Below, piece after piece: positions 6,685 through 16,528 of a DNA stretch of 36,245 bases; within the stretch, counting starts at the first letter, position 1, and every line of letters starts with the position of its first letter. The notes beneath the pieces are model-generated. The model was not told where the DNA came from and did no database searches. It saw only the letters and a program-made list of their open reading frames with translations. The position numbers and the translations under genes are program-made. The stretch covers positions 1-36,245 of the forward strand of contig JADLHM010000086.1 in NCBI GenBank assembly GCA_020848745.1, written 5' to 3'. The DNA comes from Deltaproteobacteria bacterium (GTDB lineage Bacteria > Desulfobacterota > Binatia > UTPRO1).

Positions 6685-9426
6685 ATGCTTGCCGCGCCAT
6701 CGCTCCATCGCGCCATCGAATCAGCACTCGCTGTGCTCGTGCTGCTGGTCGCGACCGCGACGTCGGCGTCGGCGTACGATGCGCGCATCGCCTGGTCTCC
6801 CGTCGATGGCGGCGTCGGATACAAGATCTACGCGCGGGAAGGCGGCGCGCCGTATGGCGCCGCGACCGACATCGGCGCGCGGCTCCCGGACGCCGACGGC
6901 ACCGTGCGGTTCGTGTTCCCCGGTGCGAACCTCCGCGCCACGACCTACTTCGCGGTGACGAGCTACGATGCGACCGGCGACGAGAGCGACCGCTCCAACG
7001 AGCTCGCGATCACGTACGCGAGCGCCGCGGCCGTCGTCGACTCGGATGGCGACGGGCTGACCGACGCCCGGGAAGACCGCGACCTCGACATGGTCGTCGA
7101 CGTCGGGGAGACGGATCCGCTGGTCGCCGACACCGACGGCGACGGCGTGAGTGACGGCGTCGAGGTGACGCAAGGCAGTGATCCGCTCGACCCGAACGAG
7201 TCGACGCCGTACCCCGTGACGCCGACGCCGACGCTCACGACAGTGGCGACCGCGACCCGCACGGCGACGCCGGAACCGACGCGTACGAGCACGCCGCTCC
7301 CGACGCCGACCCGTACCGTGACCGCGTCGCCGACCGCTACGCGTACGGCGACGCGAACGCCGACGCCGACCAAGACGGCGACACCGACCAAGACGGCGAC
7401 ACCGACCAAGACGGCCACCTCGACGAAGACCGGGACGCCCACGGAGACGCCGACGCCGACCAGGACGGCGACATCGACGCGGACGGCGACGGCCGTTCCC
7501 ACCGCGACACGCACCGCGACGGCCGTGGCGACGGCGACGAGCACCCGCACGGCGACCCCGGTGCCGACGGCGACTGAGACTCCGGCGCCGACCGCGACCG
7601 GAACCGCGCAGGCGAGCGCGACGATCGCCCCGACGGCGACACGCACCGCGACGCCTATGCCGACCTCCACGCCGACCACCGCTGCGACGCCCGGCGACGG
7701 CGATCTCAGCCACCGCGGAAGCATCATCGCGCGCGTGCCGGTTGCGACCGGCAGCGGCAACAAGGATCTCGAGGTGATCCGTGACGGCGACATGCCGCCG
7801 GTCGGCACGAACGCACCGCTTCGTCAGTACGACACGAACGACGGTCGCAACAGTTCCAACGAGGACTGGATCGGCTACGCGTTTGCCGAGGTCCACACCT
7901 TCGCGCACGTGACGTTCCAGGAGGGCATGCACTTCTCGCGCGGTGGGTGGTTCTCGACGCTCACCGTGCACGTTCGCCGGAACGGCCTGTGGAGCCCGGT
8001 GTCGTCGCTCCACGCCACCCCGGAGTATCCCGGGACCAACGACGGGCAGTCCTACGAGATCTACCAGATCGACTTCGCGCCGATCGCGGGTGACGCCATC
8101 CGCATCTGGGGTCGTCCGGAAGGTCGGGACGAGTTCATCTCGGTCGGAGAGCTGCGCGTGTACGGCCCGCGCGAGAGCGACCCGATCCCGGCGACGGCAA
8201 CGCCGATGCCCACGCGCACCGCGACGCCGGGTGCGACGGCGACGACGACGCAAGTGCCGACCGCGACGTCCGCCGCGACGGCGACGCAGGCGCCGACCGC
8301 GAACCCGCCGACCGCGACGCCGGTCGACGCGACGCCGATTCCGACGGTCGTCGCGACGCCCGCGCCCGCCCTCTGCGGCAACGGCGCGCTCGACGCCGGT
8401 GAGCAATGTGACGGTGATGCGCACGCTGCCTGTGCCGCGCATTGCCTCGCCGACTGCACGTGCGCCGTGAGCTTCACCTTCCCGCTGGACGGTTGGACGC
8501 CCGCGAAGGGCGCACGCAGCCAGGCCATCATGGACGGCGGCATGCGCGTTCTCGCCGTCGATTCCGAATCGCCGCACGGAGGGCTCTCGTATCCCGACGC
8601 GCCGACGCTCGACCTGCCGTTCCCCGTCCTCTCGTTCACGGCGCGGGCGGGCGCCGACGCCCGCCTGGAGGTCACCGCGCGCGCGAGCAACGGCAAGCGC
8701 TACGTGGTGATCTACGTCGCGGGCGACGGTGTGCCCATCGCCGGCAAGCGGCGGGCGACGTTCCCGGTCGCCATGAGCCCCAAGAAGCTTCGTACGATCC
8801 TCCGTGATTTGCAGGCCGATCTGGCGTCCGCGTTCGACGCCGATCTCGCTGCCGTCGACCAGGTGACGCTGCGCGGGACGATCCACGTGGCCGAGATCAC
8901 GGTGGCGAGTCGCGGCGTGCTGCGCGTCGAGCCTACGCCGATCGCCGAGATGGCGCTGCCGGTAGGCGGGTGGTCGCAGCAGGGCGCGGGGACGGTCGTC
9001 GAGAACGAGTTCGACGCCGAGCTCGGGGCGCCGACGATCCGTACCGAGCCGCGCGACCGTGAACGCGCGAAAATCGCCGTCGGCTTCCCGAAGAAGAACA
9101 GGCTGGCCGCCGACTACCGTGTCTTCTCGCTGGTGGTGCGCGACGAGCACAAGCTCGCGATCGAGGTGCGGCTGCGCGCGAAAAAGCGCATTGTCCGGCT
9201 GCGCTACGCGGCCGGTCTCCCCGAGCCGGTGGCGCGGGGCCGGAAGACGACGTTGCCGCTCGTGTCGATGCCGGTCGAAGGCAGCGGATATCGTCTGATT
9301 ACCATCGACCTCGCAGCCGACCTGGCGCGCGTCGTGCCCGGTGCGACGCTCGACGGCGTGCTCGGCCTCCGCGTGCAAGGCAAGTTCCGGATCGGCGACC
9401 TCGTGCTGCGCGAGCCCATGCGCTGA
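6685..9426 (+). CDS. Large exported modular protein: fn3, calcium repeats, Thr/Pro linkers, discoidin-like domain, two copies of module A
   Basis: The 913-residue product is built as follows. A signal peptide (about 1-30) is followed by an fn3-like domain (30-112) and type-3 calcium repeats (117-170, DSDGDGLTD and [10 protein letters not shown]). A Thr/Pro-rich linker of TATRTATP-type repeats spans about 178-335. A discoidin/F5-8C-like domain (about 336-497) contains [19 protein letters not shown], the [18 protein letters not shown] core and IRIWG.....[12 protein letters not shown] second Thr/Pro linker (498-560) leads to a short cysteine-rich [15 protein letters not shown] motif, then two tandem copies of an unnamed beta-rich module (about 594-749 and 752-913). 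Discoidin domains usually bind carbohydrate, so attachment to the cell's own polysaccharide or to external glycans is plausible. No catalytic residues are recognised. Confidence 0.8.
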   Translation: MLAAPSLHRAIESALAVLVLLVATATSASAYDARIAWSPVDGGVGYKIYAREGGAPYGAATDIGARLPDADGTVRFVFPGANLRATTYFAVTSYDATGDESDRSNELAITYASAAAVVDSDGDGLTDAREDRDLDMVVDVGETDPLVADTDGDGVSDGVEVTQGSDPLDPNESTPYPVTPTPTLTTVATATRTATPEPTRTSTPLPTPTRTVTASPTATRTATRTPTPTKTATPTKTATPTKTATSTKTGTPTETPTPTRTATSTRTATAVPTATRTATAVATATSTRTATPVPTATETPAPTATGTAQASATIAPTATRTATPMPTSTPTTAATPGDGDLSHRGSIIARVPVATGSGNKDLEVIRDGDMPPVGTNAPLRQYDTNDGRNSSNEDWIGYAFAEVHTFAHVTFQEGMHFSRGGWFSTLTVHVRRNGLWSPVSSLHATPEYPGTNDGQSYEIYQIDFAPIAGDAIRIWGRPEGRDEFISVGELRVYGPRESDPIPATATPMPTRTATPGATATTTQVPTATSAATATQAPTANPPTATPVDATPIPTVVATPAPALCGNGALDAGEQCDGDAHAACAAHCLADCTCAVSFTFPLDGWTPAKGARSQAIMDGGMRVLAVDSESPHGGLSYPDAPTLDLPFPVLSFTARAGADARLEVTARASNGKRYVVIYVAGDGVPIAGKRRATFPVAMSPKKLRTILRDLQADLASAFDADLAAVDQVTLRGTIHVAEITVASRGVLRVEPTPIAEMALPVGGWSQQGAGTVVENEFDAELGAPTIRTEPRDRERAKIAVGFPKKNRLAADYRVFSLVVRDEHKLAIEVRLRAKKRIVRLRYAAGLPEPVARGRKTTLPLVSMPVEGSGYRLITIDLAADLARVVPGATLDGVLGLRVQGKFRIGDLVLREPMR
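7368..7439 (+). repeat. 18-bp tandem repeat inside the Thr/Pro linker
   Basis: The unit GACCAAGACGGCGACACC occurs twice exactly (7368-7385, 7386-7403) and twice in degenerate form (7404-7421, 7422-7439), encoding TKTATP-type hexapeptides. Such units are prone to slippage, so linker length may vary between strains. Confidence 0.8.
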
Positions 9427-9606
9427 AATTCTGCCAGCCCGCACTTCGCACCAGGTTCCTGCTGCGAGCGTCAATCGCACGCCATCTCGAGCCGTACTCG
9501 CGCCTCGCTCCTCGACGGACTGTCCAGTCCGCCTGCGTCGCTCGGCGCTCTGTTCGGCCCGATCTGGCGCACGCTCGACGCTCTCGCGACGTGGACCTGG
9601 TGAGAA

Positions 9607-10656
9607 ATGCGGGCTAGGTCCTCCGGCGTGGCGAAGCGCCGGACGCGTGCGACCGTGTGGCTCGGCCTCGCGCTCGGCCTTGCCTGCGTGGCGCTCTTCA
9701 CGCGGAACGCCCCGTGGCGGGAGATCGGCGCTGTGCTCGCCGGGGCGGACGTGCCGACGATCCTCGCGGCGAGCGTGTGCTTGCTGATGACGTCGGTGGC
9801 GCGTGCCTGGCGATGGCGGCAGCTGCTCGCCGGGGCGCCGGTGTCGTTCCGCCATCGCCTGACCAGCACGCTGATCGGCTTCGCCGGCAACAACACGCTG
9901 CCCGGACGCCTTGGCGAGCCGCTGCGATGCTGGGTTGTGACCCGACTCGACGGTCGCATCGGCTTTTGGCAGGCGGCCGGCTCGATCGTCGTCGAGCGCG
10001 TGTTCGACCTCGGGGCCGCGCTCGTGCTGCTCGTCGTCTTCCTCGTCGCCGCGCCCTTCCCGCCGGGCACGGCGGTGCGTGATGCGGCGTTTCTCTCCCG
10101 GCTGCGCGGCGAGGCGCTGATCGCCGGTAGCCTCGCGGCCGTCGCGGCGCTCGGGCTCGTGCTGTTCGCGCGGCGCCGGCTCGCAACCGATTCTGGGCGT
10201 CGCGGCAGCCTCGGGGCGCGGCTCGCGTCGCTGCAGGCCGGCATCGCTGGTCTCCGGTCGGGGCGCTCCCTCGGGCTCGCGGTCTTCTTCACCGCCGTGC
10301 TCTGGGGCTCGATGGTGGCGTTCGAGCTCCTGATGCTGCGCGCGTTCGGCTTCACGGAGCTCGGTCTCCCGCACGCCGTCGGGTTGTTGGTCGTGCTGTC
10401 GTTCGCGATCGCCTTGCCGCAGGCGCCCGCCGGGGTCGGCGTCGTGCAGCTCGCGAGCGAGACCACGTTGACGGCGCTCTACGGGATGCCGGTCGATCGC
10501 GCCAAGGCGTTCGCCATCGGACTCTGGATTTGTCAGGTGGCCGTCGTGGTGAGCGCGGGCGCCGTCGCGTTGTGGGCCGAGGGGCTGTCGCTCGCCGACA
10601 TGCGGCGCGCCCGGAGCGCCGTCGACGCCTTCGACCAAACTCCGTCGCCGGGGTAG
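9607..10656 (+). CDS. YbhN / LPG-synthase-type flippase-like membrane protein
   Basis: The 349-residue product is an integral membrane protein with about eight hydrophobic segments. It carries the signature of the UPF0104/lysylphosphatidylglycerol-synthase transmembrane family: NNTLPGRLGEPLRCWVV (the conserved N..LP.R.GE..R), followed by SIVVERVFDLGAALVLLVV (..ERv.D). A late block reads ALPQAPAGVGVVQLASETTL (P..PGG.G..E). The soluble aminoacyl-transfer domain of MprF is absent, so it belongs to the stand-alone group, some of which are linked to lipid or polyprenyl-glycan transport. The start is the ATG at 9607 with no clear Shine-Dalgarno. It sits among exported fn3-type genes without an evident functional link. 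Confidence 0.85.
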   Translation: MRARSSGVAKRRTRATVWLGLALGLACVALFTRNAPWREIGAVLAGADVPTILAASVCLLMTSVARAWRWRQLLAGAPVSFRHRLTSTLIGFAGNNTLPGRLGEPLRCWVVTRLDGRIGFWQAAGSIVVERVFDLGAALVLLVVFLVAAPFPPGTAVRDAAFLSRLRGEALIAGSLAAVAALGLVLFARRRLATDSGRRGSLGARLASLQAGIAGLRSGRSLGLAVFFTAVLWGSMVAFELLMLRAFGFTELGLPHAVGLLVVLSFAIALPQAPAGVGVVQLASETTLTALYGMPVDRAKAFAIGLWICQVAVVVSAGAVALWAEGLSLADMRRARSAVDAFDQTPSPG

Positions 10657-10760
10657 GCCGAGCCCTCGCGCAGTTCTGCAAGAAAACCGGGTAGGGAGCC
10701 CGTTTCTCAGCCGGTCGCGCTCGACGGCGTTGCGGCCTCAGGCAGCATTGGCTATCGCAA

Positions 10761-10847
10761 GCACGTCCGAACGTCGCAACCCGACTCCTGGGGAGGAGGT
10801 CGGGTTCCGCGGCGGCGCCCTGCGTTGCCAAGCAGGGCGGAACGTGC
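10761..10847 (+). other. Predicted three-way-junction RNA structure in a 5' leader
   Basis: A closing stem pairs GCACGT (10761-10766) with ACGTGC (10842-10847). Inside are two adjacent hairpins: AACCCGAC...GTCGGGTT (10778-10806, whose loop can pair further through CTCC/GGAG) and CGCCCTGC...GCAGGGCG (10816-10839). The whole lies about 100 bases before the ATG at 10945. I do not recognise the conserved core of a known riboswitch. It may be a new leader element or chance folding of GC-rich DNA. Confidence 0.35.
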
Positions 10848-10944
10848 CCGCAGCTGCAGCGTCATTCCGGGCCGCCTTCGGCGGTGCGGCGAACGGGGCG
10901 ATCTTCGGTCGGGCAAATCAATCACGGATCGAGACGGTTTCACG

Positions 10945-12039
10945 ATGTACGGTGGATCGTTCCTGCGAGCGTTCGCTCGTGTCACTCGTCGTGTCGCCGC
11001 GGGCGCGGCGGTCGTCGGCGTGCTCGCCGCTCCTCCCGCCGCGGACGCCGCGATGGCGCTCGTCCGCTGGCTGCCCCCCGCGAGCTCCGGCGTCACGGGC
11101 TATGCCGTGTACGTGCGCGCGCCCTGCGCCACCTACAGCGGCGCGCCCGTCTGGACCGGCACTCCGGCTCCCGCAGCCGACGGCAGCATGTCGGCGACGG
11201 TGACATACACGCCGTCCGGAACGAACTACTTCAGCGTCGTTGCCGTCGCGAACGGCGTGGAGAGCAACATTTCGCAGGAGCGCGCGCTCGGACCGACCAA
11301 TTCCTGCCGCGAAGATGCGTGCGTCGCGAAGACGTCGTGTACGTGCGGCAATCGCCCGAACGGCGTCCCTTGCGACGACGCGTCCTTCTGCAATGGCCCA
11401 GAGGTCTGCATGGCCGGCGTGTGCGATACCAGCCCGACGCGCGATTGTACCGATGCGATCGATTGCAGCATCGACTCCTGCGACGAGGCCACCCGCCAGT
11501 GCACCCACGTCGGCCCGCCGGGATGCTGTCTGGCGTGCGACGCTTCGGATCCGTGCCTGGCCGACGCGTGCGCCGCCGGAGATTGCTCGGCGCCCGAAGG
11601 TCTCGACATCGAAATCAGCCGGGTCAAGTTCATGAAGAAGGCCGAGACGATCAAGCTCGTCGGCAGAGGCCGGTTCGAGCTCGACGCCGCGGTCGATCCG
11701 TCGCAGACGGGCGCCCTGGTCGAGATCCGGAACGCCGCCGGCGCGGCCTTGTACGCCGCCGCCATCGACGCGTCGCTGCTGCATGCCGGCGCCGCGAGCG
11801 GACGCTATCGCTATACGGCGTCGCGGGCCGAGGCGGCGCAGCAGAGCAATGGCCTGACCCGACTCGACTTCCGCGTGAAGGGTCCGCGCTGGCTCGTCAC
11901 GCTCATGGCGGACGCGCCGACGCTCGCCGAGGCGGCCGAGGATCCGGAGGTCACGGTCATGCTCCGGCTCGGCGACAATTGTCTGCGCCACATCGACCTG
12001 CCGTGCACCGCGAAGCCGCACCTCTCGGTCTGCCAGTGA
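10945..12039 (+). CDS. Exported fn3-like, cysteine-rich protein with C-terminal module B
   Basis: The 364-residue product starts at ATG 10945; upstream in-frame ATGs would put a charged stretch before the signal peptide (VTRRVAAGAAVVGVLAAPPAADA). Domains in order: an fn3-like domain (about 34-115, with GYAVYVRAPCATYSG and NYFSVVAVANGVESNIS), a cysteine-rich segment (about 118-225, including GVPCDDASFCNGPEVCMAGVCD and IDCSIDSCDEATRQC), then a C-terminal module (about 228-355). That module aligns by eye with the C-terminus of the convergent neighbour 12079-13752: VEIRNAAGAALYAAAIDA against ILLTNADGKIYSLVIPA, then GLTRLDFR against GLARFDVR, and DPEVTVMLRLGDN against GFQVSIGDD. No catalytic motif is visible. 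It is a likely surface protein of unknown function. Confidence 0.75.
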   Translation: MYGGSFLRAFARVTRRVAAGAAVVGVLAAPPAADAAMALVRWLPPASSGVTGYAVYVRAPCATYSGAPVWTGTPAPAADGSMSATVTYTPSGTNYFSVVAVANGVESNISQERALGPTNSCREDACVAKTSCTCGNRPNGVPCDDASFCNGPEVCMAGVCDTSPTRDCTDAIDCSIDSCDEATRQCTHVGPPGCCLACDASDPCLADACAAGDCSAPEGLDIEISRVKFMKKAETIKLVGRGRFELDAAVDPSQTGALVEIRNAAGAALYAAAIDASLLHAGAASGRYRYTASRAEAAQQSNGLTRLDFRVKGPRWLVTLMADAPTLAEAAEDPEVTVMLRLGDNCLRHIDLPCTAKPHLSVCQ

Positions 12040-12072
12040 CGACCGGGACCCCCGGAAGCAGGCGCCGGTCGT
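12039..12072. terminator. Inverted repeat between convergent genes
   Basis: ACGACCGG (12039-12046) pairs exactly with CCGGTCGT (12065-12072) across an 18-base loop. It begins in the stop codon of the plus-strand gene and lies just before the minus-strand stop. This is a candidate bidirectional terminator with no T-tract. Confidence 0.35.
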
Positions 12073-12078
12073 TACCGC

Positions 12079-13752
<1,674 letters not shown>

Positions 13753-13824
13753 CGGGGATCTCCTATCCGGAAACTGACGGGTAGCGGCACGAGCGGAGCG
13801 ATGGGGACCGCCCCGTGTGGCGAA

Positions 13825-13854
13825 GATCTACATGCCGCGCACAGGGACAGTCAA
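13825..13854 (-). promoter_or_regulatory. Candidate sigma-70 promoter for the propeller/cysteine-repeat gene
   Basis: On the minus strand a -35-like TTGACT (13854-13849) is followed after 16 bases by TGTAGA (13832-13827), or after 18 bases by TAGATC. The predicted leader is about 65 bases and ends in AGGAG before the ATG at 13752. It lies in the AT-richer part of the 165-base gap. Confidence 0.45.
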
Positions 13855-13917
13855 GAAATTTCAAGGGCATAGTCGCATGGTGGATGCGTGCGCCGACTCC
13901 CTGTCGGGCGCGGTGCT

Positions 13918-15429
13918 TCAGCGGGCGGCCGGGCTCGCGTAGCGCGTGGCGACGATGCCCGGGAGCTCGATCGTCCGGTCCACCGTACGCTCGCGCCCGA
14001 GCACGAGCGGTAGCGTGCCCGCGCGGTCGCCGTGGAAGCTCCGCGTGGCCACGAGCCAGACGTGCGCGCGCCCGGCGGCGAGGGCGCGGAGGTCCGTCGC
14101 GGCCCGGGTCGGGTCGACGTCGCGCTCGGCGTCGGTCGGAGGGTAGGCCGCCACGGTCGCCGGTCCCGGGTAGTAGTAACGCACGGCGCCCGCCATGTAG
14201 GGTGCGTTGACGATGACGAGGTCGTCGGGGGCGGCTTCTGCACGCAGCGCCGCGGCGAGGCCGCGGCAGTCCTCCTTGGCGTAGCGCGTGTCGAAGGCGA
14301 GCTGCGCGCGCGAGACGAGCGAGAGGATGGCGGCGCCGAGGGCGAGCCCGGCGACCGCCGGACGGCGCACGTCGGCGGCGCCGAGCCCGATCAGGATCAC
14401 GAAGGCCGGGAAGGACACGATGCCGTAGCGGGCGTTCAGCGGATTCGCCCCCGTCGCCGCGACCGTGAAGGCGAGGCCGAGCGGGAGGGCGAGCCACGTC
14501 AGGAGGAGCGTGCGCGTCGAGGCGTCGAGGCGGCGCGTCGCGGCGAGGCCACGCAGGATGAGCGCGCCGAAGATCACGGCCGCGAGTGCCACCTCCGGCA
14601 GGGAGTCCATGACCGCGCGCAGGCGGTCGTCGTGCAGCTCGCCCGTGCTTGGCCCGTACGAGAAGCCGACAGCGTAGGCGTAGACGACGTACGGCAGGTC
14701 GAGCCAGCCGACGCCGCGGCTGTCGGCGGGATTGTTTGCGCCGTGCGCGCGGATCAGGAGGAGCGCGGGGACGAACGCGAGGCCGGCGACCGTGAGCGCG
14801 GCGAGTCCGGAGCGGGCGCGCCGCGGGTCGGCGCGCGCGCGTGAGAGCAGGTGGATGCCGAGGATCATCGGCAACGCGAGCGCGATCGGATGCGTGTAGA
14901 GCGCGAGGACGACGAGCGCGGCGGCGGCGGCCCAGCGGCTGCCGCCGCCCCCTCCGAGCGCGCGCACCCAGGCGCCGACGGCGAGCGTGACGAGCAGGAT
15001 CAGCAGCACGTAGGGCCGCACCTCCTGCGAGTACCAGACGTGGAACGACGAGAGCGCGAGCGCGGCGGCTGCCGCGACGACCGCGCCCGGGGGCAGGATC
15101 GGCGCGGTCGCCCACGCGAGCGCCGGGATGGTCGCGGCGCCGAGCGCGGCCGAGGTGAGGCGGAGCACCGCGTCGCGGTCGCCGAGGCCCGGCCAGGCGA
15201 CGGCCTTCGTGAGCGCCCAGTACGCCATGCTGAGCCACGCGGTCGGCTCGAGGCGGCCGGCCTCGAAGTCGGAGGCGAGCCGGGAGACCGGCGTCGCGAT
15301 CACCTGCACCGAGCCGATCTCGTCGTACCAGAGGTTCTGCGCGTTCAGGTGGAAGGCGCGGAGCGCGAAGGCCGCGACGGCGAGGAGGACGATCGCCGAT
15401 CGGGGGACGGCGCGGGGCGGCGCGCTCAC
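13918..15429 (-). CDS. GT-C type glycosyltransferase, PMT/ArnT-like membrane protein
   Basis: The 503-residue product is polytopic with roughly ten or more membrane segments. It has the GT-C hallmark in the first periplasmic loop: HLNAQNLWYDEIGSVQV, where the DE pair is the expected catalytic/metal site of PMT_2-type enzymes. HVWYSQEVRPYVLL is a second loop motif common to this group (WYSQEARPY). Such proteins transfer a sugar from a polyprenyl-phosphate donor to a periplasmic acceptor. The GTG start at 15429 overlaps the sulfotransferase stop (GTGA), so translation is probably coupled. It is the last gene of the decoration operon. Acceptor and sugar are unknown. Confidence 0.85.
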   Translation of the reverse strand: MSAPPRAVPRSAIVLLAVAAFALRAFHLNAQNLWYDEIGSVQVIATPVSRLASDFEAGRLEPTAWLSMAYWALTKAVAWPGLGDRDAVLRLTSAALGAATIPALAWATAPILPPGAVVAAAAALALSSFHVWYSQEVRPYVLLILLVTLAVGAWVRALGGGGGSRWAAAAALVVLALYTHPIALALPMILGIHLLSRARADPRRARSGLAALTVAGLAFVPALLLIRAHGANNPADSRGVGWLDLPYVVYAYAVGFSYGPSTGELHDDRLRAVMDSLPEVALAAVIFGALILRGLAATRRLDASTRTLLLTWLALPLGLAFTVAATGANPLNARYGIVSFPAFVILIGLGAADVRRPAVAGLALGAAILSLVSRAQLAFDTRYAKEDCRGLAAALRAEAAPDDLVIVNAPYMAGAVRYYYPGPATVAAYPPTDAERDVDPTRAATDLRALAAGRAHVWLVATRSFHGDRAGTLPLVLGRERTVDRTIELPGIVATRYASPAAR

Positions 15430-16490
15430 GTCGTGTTCCGGCGCTCGGCGGTCCCGGCCCGCAGGCGCGCCAGGGTCGCCGTGATCTCCTTCATCTCGGC
15501 GGCGGCGAGCTTCGGGCGATTGGTGTTGCGGAGCGGCGGCAGGTCGCGGCGTACGGCGGCGCCGTCGACGTCCACTCCGAGGATCTCCCGACCGACGCGC
15601 TCGACGATCGCGTGCGGCGCGGTGCAGAACGACTCGTAGTCCACGACCCAGAACCGCGCGTCGCCGACGATGCGCCGCGCCTCCTCCATACGTCGCTCGT
15701 GGTACACGATCTGCGCGCAGACGTCTTCGATCGGACTCGCGTACGTCCCGCGCGCCGGGTCGTTCACCCCGTACTGCGCCGCGCGCGTGCCCTGGATCGT
15801 CTCGCGGGCGCCGAGGATCGATTGCGCGGCGAAGACCGGGTCGCGGCGGACGTAGACGAAGCGCGACGTCGGAAGCGCCTCGGCGACGGCGGGCACGCCG
15901 GTCGCGAGCGCGTTGTTCTTGGTGACGAGCGCGCGGCCGAAGGCGTGCTCCCACGCCGCGAAGAAGCGGCGGAGGTCGGCGGCGGTCTCGCTGGCGAGCC
16001 GCTCGGGGACCGCGTAGCGGTCGGCGCCGAGCCAGCGATCCCAGAGGTGCAGGCCGTCGTTCTCGGCGGCGAAGCCGCTCGTGCGCCCGTAGTAGCTGTG
16101 GAGCGTCGCCGCCGGCTTCGGGAGCATGCGGCCGAAGAGGCGGTTGGCGGCGATCGGCGCGCGCGGGAACACGCCGGTCAGGTTGTTGAAGTAGGTGACC
16201 GGCAGGTGATGGATGAGCGCCTGCGAGAGCACGGTCGTCCCGCTTCGTGGCGCGCCGGTGACGATGACGACCGGCTTCTTCGGCGCCACGTGATCGCCGA
16301 GGAGGAGCTTCTCGAGGGTCGCGGCGAGAAGCGCGTCGAGCGGGGTCGCCGCCGCGCCGAGCGCGGTGCTGACGATCGCGAAGTACGCCGCGCGGTCGCG
16401 CGAGGCGAGGATCCGCCGCGCGAGCCCGACGGGATCGCGGAAGTTCGCCGGCACGAGGCGTCGGAACGGACGCGGGCGCTCTCTGGTCAT
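15426..16490 (-). CDS. PAPS-dependent sulfotransferase family protein
   Basis: The 354-residue product has the 5'-phosphosulfate-binding loop VTGAPRSGTTVLSQAL (about residues 80-95) and the 3'-phosphate-binding region SRFVYVRRDPVFAAQSIL (R..P...S), in the order of the Sulfotransfer_1/3 family. WVVDYESFCTAP, a common late family motif, is also present. There is no signal peptide, so it acts in the cytoplasm, moving sulfate from PAPS to a hydroxyl or amino group, here most likely on a sugar or lipid-linked glycan given its neighbours. The ATG at 16490 fits the family's length. It follows wecB by 38 bases and overlaps the downstream glycosyltransferase start by 4 bases. PAPS synthesis genes are not in the window. 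Confidence 0.85.
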   Translation of the reverse strand: MTRERPRPFRRLVPANFRDPVGLARRILASRDRAAYFAIVSTALGAAATPLDALLAATLEKLLLGDHVAPKKPVVIVTGAPRSGTTVLSQALIHHLPVTYFNNLTGVFPRAPIAANRLFGRMLPKPAATLHSYYGRTSGFAAENDGLHLWDRWLGADRYAVPERLASETAADLRRFFAAWEHAFGRALVTKNNALATGVPAVAEALPTSRFVYVRRDPVFAAQSILGARETIQGTRAAQYGVNDPARGTYASPIEDVCAQIVYHERRMEEARRIVGDARFWVVDYESFCTAPHAIVERVGREILGVDVDGAAVRRDLPPLRNTNRPKLAAAEMKEITATLARLRAGTAERRNTT

Positions 16491-16528
16491 GCGTCGGCCG
16501 CTCAGGATACCGGGCGGATGCTCGGGAA

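Noticed and set aside
7368-7439. Regular short repeats suggesting a CRISPR array
   Set aside because: The repeats are in-frame tandem hexapeptide codons without unique spacers and lie inside a coding gene.
9516-9531. CGGACT/AGTCCG hairpin as terminator after the 913-residue gene
   Set aside because: It is only 6 bp with a 4-base loop, nearly 90 bases after the stop and without a T-tract; too weak to call.
6721-10638. Very long open frame on the minus strand opposite the 913-residue protein and the YbhN-type gene
   Set aside because: It is Arg/Gly/Ala-rich with no recognisable domain and lies antisense to two genes with clear domains. Long antisense frames are expected at this GC content.
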